This document shows positions 5,719 to 7,140 of a stretch of 7,140 bases of DNA, piece after piece. Location: assembly GCA_012511315.1 (NCBI GenBank), contig JAAZGI010000084.1, positions 1-7,140 of the forward strand. The letters are read 5' to 3'. Numbering within the stretch: position 1 is the first letter of the stretch; each line of letters starts with the position of its first letter. The notes below the pieces were generated by a model. The model was not told where the DNA came from, did no database searches, and was given only the letters and a program-made list of their open reading frames with translations. The stretch comes from Clostridium sp. (GTDB lineage: Bacteria > Bacillota > Clostridia > Clostridiales > Clostridiaceae). The position numbers and the translations under genes were made by a program.

Positions 5719-5928
5719 CTATTTTAAATATTTTTCAGCATATTGGAGCAGGGCTTCAGTGGCTTTAATTTTGACATGTCCGCTGGTCTCATCGATTTCT
5801 ACACTACCTGGTACAACAAAGCCTTGGGTCGTAAGAAATTGGATCAAGCCTTCTAGCTTCTCATTGTCAGATACATGGGCTTTAAGGGGTCTTTCCAAAT
5901 TGATTTCAACATTCATTTTATATTCCAT
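5719..5928 (-). CDS. Small protein of unknown function (69 aa), first gene of the two-gene operon
   Basis: Family not recognised. ATG 5928 is preceded by AGGAGA about 6 nt upstream; the internal Met5 has no ribosome site. The predicted order is strand (MNVEINLE), helix (NEKLEGLIQFLTTQG), strand (GSVEIDE), strand (HVKIKATE), then helix (LLQYAEKYLK), a compact cytoplasmic alpha/beta fold. The shared RPL near residue 14, the GSVEID segment and the terminal AEKYLK match the downstream 67-residue protein. No obvious metal-binding or catalytic cluster (Cys, His pairs) is present, and Cys is absent from both. The upstream region holds GGCCAGAGGCC (5941-5951) but no convincing promoter that I can place. 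Confidence 0.82.
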   Translation of the reverse strand: MEYKMNVEINLERPLKAHVSDNEKLEGLIQFLTTQGFVVPGSVEIDETSGHVKIKATEALLQYAEKYLK

Positions 5929-6111
5929 GGGTTTTCTCCTGGCCAGAGGCCACTATTTAGTATTTGTTATTCAATGGAACCTCGAAGTTTCGACGTTTGC
6001 TGATTCCTCAAGTTTCAAAACGGCTAAGTTTTTGTGCCAGCTGTTTTAATTATTGGGGGGGAGATGGTAAGATGATAAGATGGAAGTGCATTCAGTTTAA
6101 GGAGGGTATAT

Positions 6112-6987
6112 ATGACTAAATCATCAAAGAAAATAGCGTTAGTTCGCAGTTTCATCATGGGCTTATCTGGAATGATTTTATTTGCTGTAAGTTTTAATTT
6201 ATTAATACAGCCATTGAGCTTTTTCTCTGGTGGAGTGATTGGGTTTGCCCAGATCTTACGGTCACTGTGGGTTAATGTTGGATTGCCTGACCCAGCTTTT
6301 GATTTATCGGGTATTTTATATTATATAATTAATATCCCATTGTTTATTTTGGCCTATCGTAGCATCGGGAAGTTTTTCTTTGTTCGAACATTGATTATGA
6401 CCACTGTGTTAACGGTACTTTTAACTGTGGTTCCAATTCCAGTTGAACCCTTAATTCATGATTCTTTGACGGCGGCCATTGTAGCCGGAGTTTTGACGGG
6501 TATGGGGACAGGTCTAACATTGATTTCCGGTTATTCAGCCGGGGGAATGGATATTCTGGGGCTATACTTTACCAGGAAATATCCAAACTTTAGCGTAGGT
6601 AAGATAGGAATTCTGGTGAATATATTAGTGTTTGGTATTCTGGCCTTGACACAGGACTTTGAGATTGTTGTTTACTCCTTCATCTTTAATGCAGTAGCCT
6701 TAGTAGCGATGGATAAAGTCCATATTCAAAACATTAACGTTTGGGTCATGATCTTTACTAAAAAAGAAGGGGTGGATGATGCCATTATGAAGGCCATGGG
6801 ACGAGGCGTTACCAATTGGGATGGTGCCGGAGCGTATACAGGCGATCATACCTATATTCATAGCACAATGATCAATAAAATGGAGCGACCTATGTTACGT
6901 CGGCTGGTACTTCAGATTGATCCAAAAGCCTTTATTATTTCAACGGAAGGAAGCCAAGTATTTGGTAACTTCCAGAAACGACTCTAG
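6112..6987 (+). CDS. YitT family membrane protein (DUF161 + DUF2179)
   Basis: This 291-residue protein fits the YitT family in length and layout. An N-terminal membrane region has about five to six hydrophobic segments (roughly 14-36, 64-84, 89-109, 119-139, 164-181 and 185-200), with the conserved GGVIGFAQIL (40-49) and SAGGMDIL (142-149) motifs. A soluble C-terminal DUF2179 domain (about 215-285) includes RGVTNWDGAGAYTG and the family signature IDPKAFIISTEGSQVFG. The family is widespread in Firmicutes; its transport role is unproven. The start has AAGGAGGG at 6099-6106, 5 nt before ATG. A weak promoter candidate is TTGGGG (6053-6058), 17 bp, TAAGAT (6076-6081). The small-gene operon diverges from it. 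No terminator hairpin follows its stop. Confidence 0.93.
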   Translation: MTKSSKKIALVRSFIMGLSGMILFAVSFNLLIQPLSFFSGGVIGFAQILRSLWVNVGLPDPAFDLSGILYYIINIPLFILAYRSIGKFFFVRTLIMTTVLTVLLTVVPIPVEPLIHDSLTAAIVAGVLTGMGTGLTLISGYSAGGMDILGLYFTRKYPNFSVGKIGILVNILVFGILALTQDFEIVVYSFIFNAVALVAMDKVHIQNINVWVMIFTKKEGVDDAIMKAMGRGVTNWDGAGAYTGDHTYIHSTMINKMERPMLRRLVLQIDPKAFIISTEGSQVFGNFQKRL

Positions 6988-7028
6988 ATCAAACAATAAA
7001 GTTTAAATTTTTATGCATGAGAAAAAAC

Positions 7029-7140
7029 AAGAGCATAAGCAATAGTAATAGTAAGACCAAGAGCATAAGCAATAGTAATAGTAAGACCAAGAGCATAAGC
7101 AAGAGCGATAGCAAGACCAAGAGCAAGACCAAGAGCAAGA
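7029..7140. repeat. Hexamer-based tandem repeat with 30-bp higher-order unit, running off the window
   Basis: Two identical 30-bp units (7029-7058 and 7059-7088) are each built of five hexamers: AAGAGC, ATAAGC, AATAGT, AATAGT, AAGACC. A third, diverged unit (7089-7118) is followed by plain alternating AAGAGC and AAGACC to the window edge. There are no spacers. Because the period is a multiple of three, two opposite frames stay open. The + strand, from ATG 7017, reads repeated KSISNSNSKT. The minus strand reads a hydrophobic repeat GLTITIAYAL ending in ALVFSHA and a stop at 7011-7013. No ribosome site precedes ATG 7017, so the minus reading (the 3' end of a gene lying to the right) is a little more plausible, but neither is established. 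Confidence 0.85.

Noticed and set aside
5759..6049. 96-codon open frame on the + strand over the 69-residue gene and its upstream region
   Set aside because: It is antisense to a gene with a better ribosome site, has no good ribosome site of its own, and its peptide looks like no protein family.
7029..7140. CRISPR array
   Set aside because: The 30-bp units are directly adjacent with no unique spacers and are themselves built from hexamers; this is a minisatellite.

Overview
The window looks like a chromosomal segment of a low-to-medium GC, Gram-positive, probably anaerobic bacterium of the Clostridia. The support is strong AGGAGG-type ribosome sites, a lipoprotein-type binding protein for an ABC importer, a transcription-terminating TPP riboswitch, a DUF438/hemerythrin/PAS protein and a YitT-family membrane protein. 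An Eubacterium/Acetobacterium-like host would fit, but that is a guess; nothing here fixes the genus.

Positions 1-300 are non-coding. They hold three copies of a 20-bp AT-rich repeat, an undefined stretch, and a good sigma-A promoter. From about 303 to 440 there is a TPP riboswitch (THI element) followed by an intrinsic terminator. It controls a four-gene cluster (499-3393) on the + strand: a small thiamine-binding-fold protein (MTH1187/YkoF family), an ABC permease (ThiX-like), a lipoprotein binding protein (ThiY-like, NMT1/THI5 family) and an ABC ATPase (ThiZ-like). Two of the three junctions overlap (29 nt and 20 nt), which suggests translational coupling. Together the genes look like a thiamine-precursor (pyrimidine) salvage importer that is switched off when TPP is plentiful.

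Positions 3394-3789 form a gap with a strong 18-bp hairpin whose U-tract lies on the minus strand. That strand then carries a 403-residue DUF438-hemerythrin-PAS protein (3790-5001). Upstream of it is a perfect 14-bp palindrome centred 41.5 bp before the start predicted from a good -10 box, the geometry of a class II CRP/FNR-type activated promoter. With the di-iron and PAS domains, this suggests a redox, oxygen or nitric-oxide responsive gene.

Next comes a stand-alone tRNA-Pro(GGG) gene with a near-consensus promoter and a perfect 18-bp terminator that can work in both directions. Facing it on the minus strand is a two-gene operon (5505-5928) of small, mutually related proteins (69 and 67 residues) of unknown function. 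A YitT-family membrane protein follows on the + strand (6112-6987). The window ends in a hexamer-based tandem repeat (7029-7140) that is open in the same codon phase on both strands.
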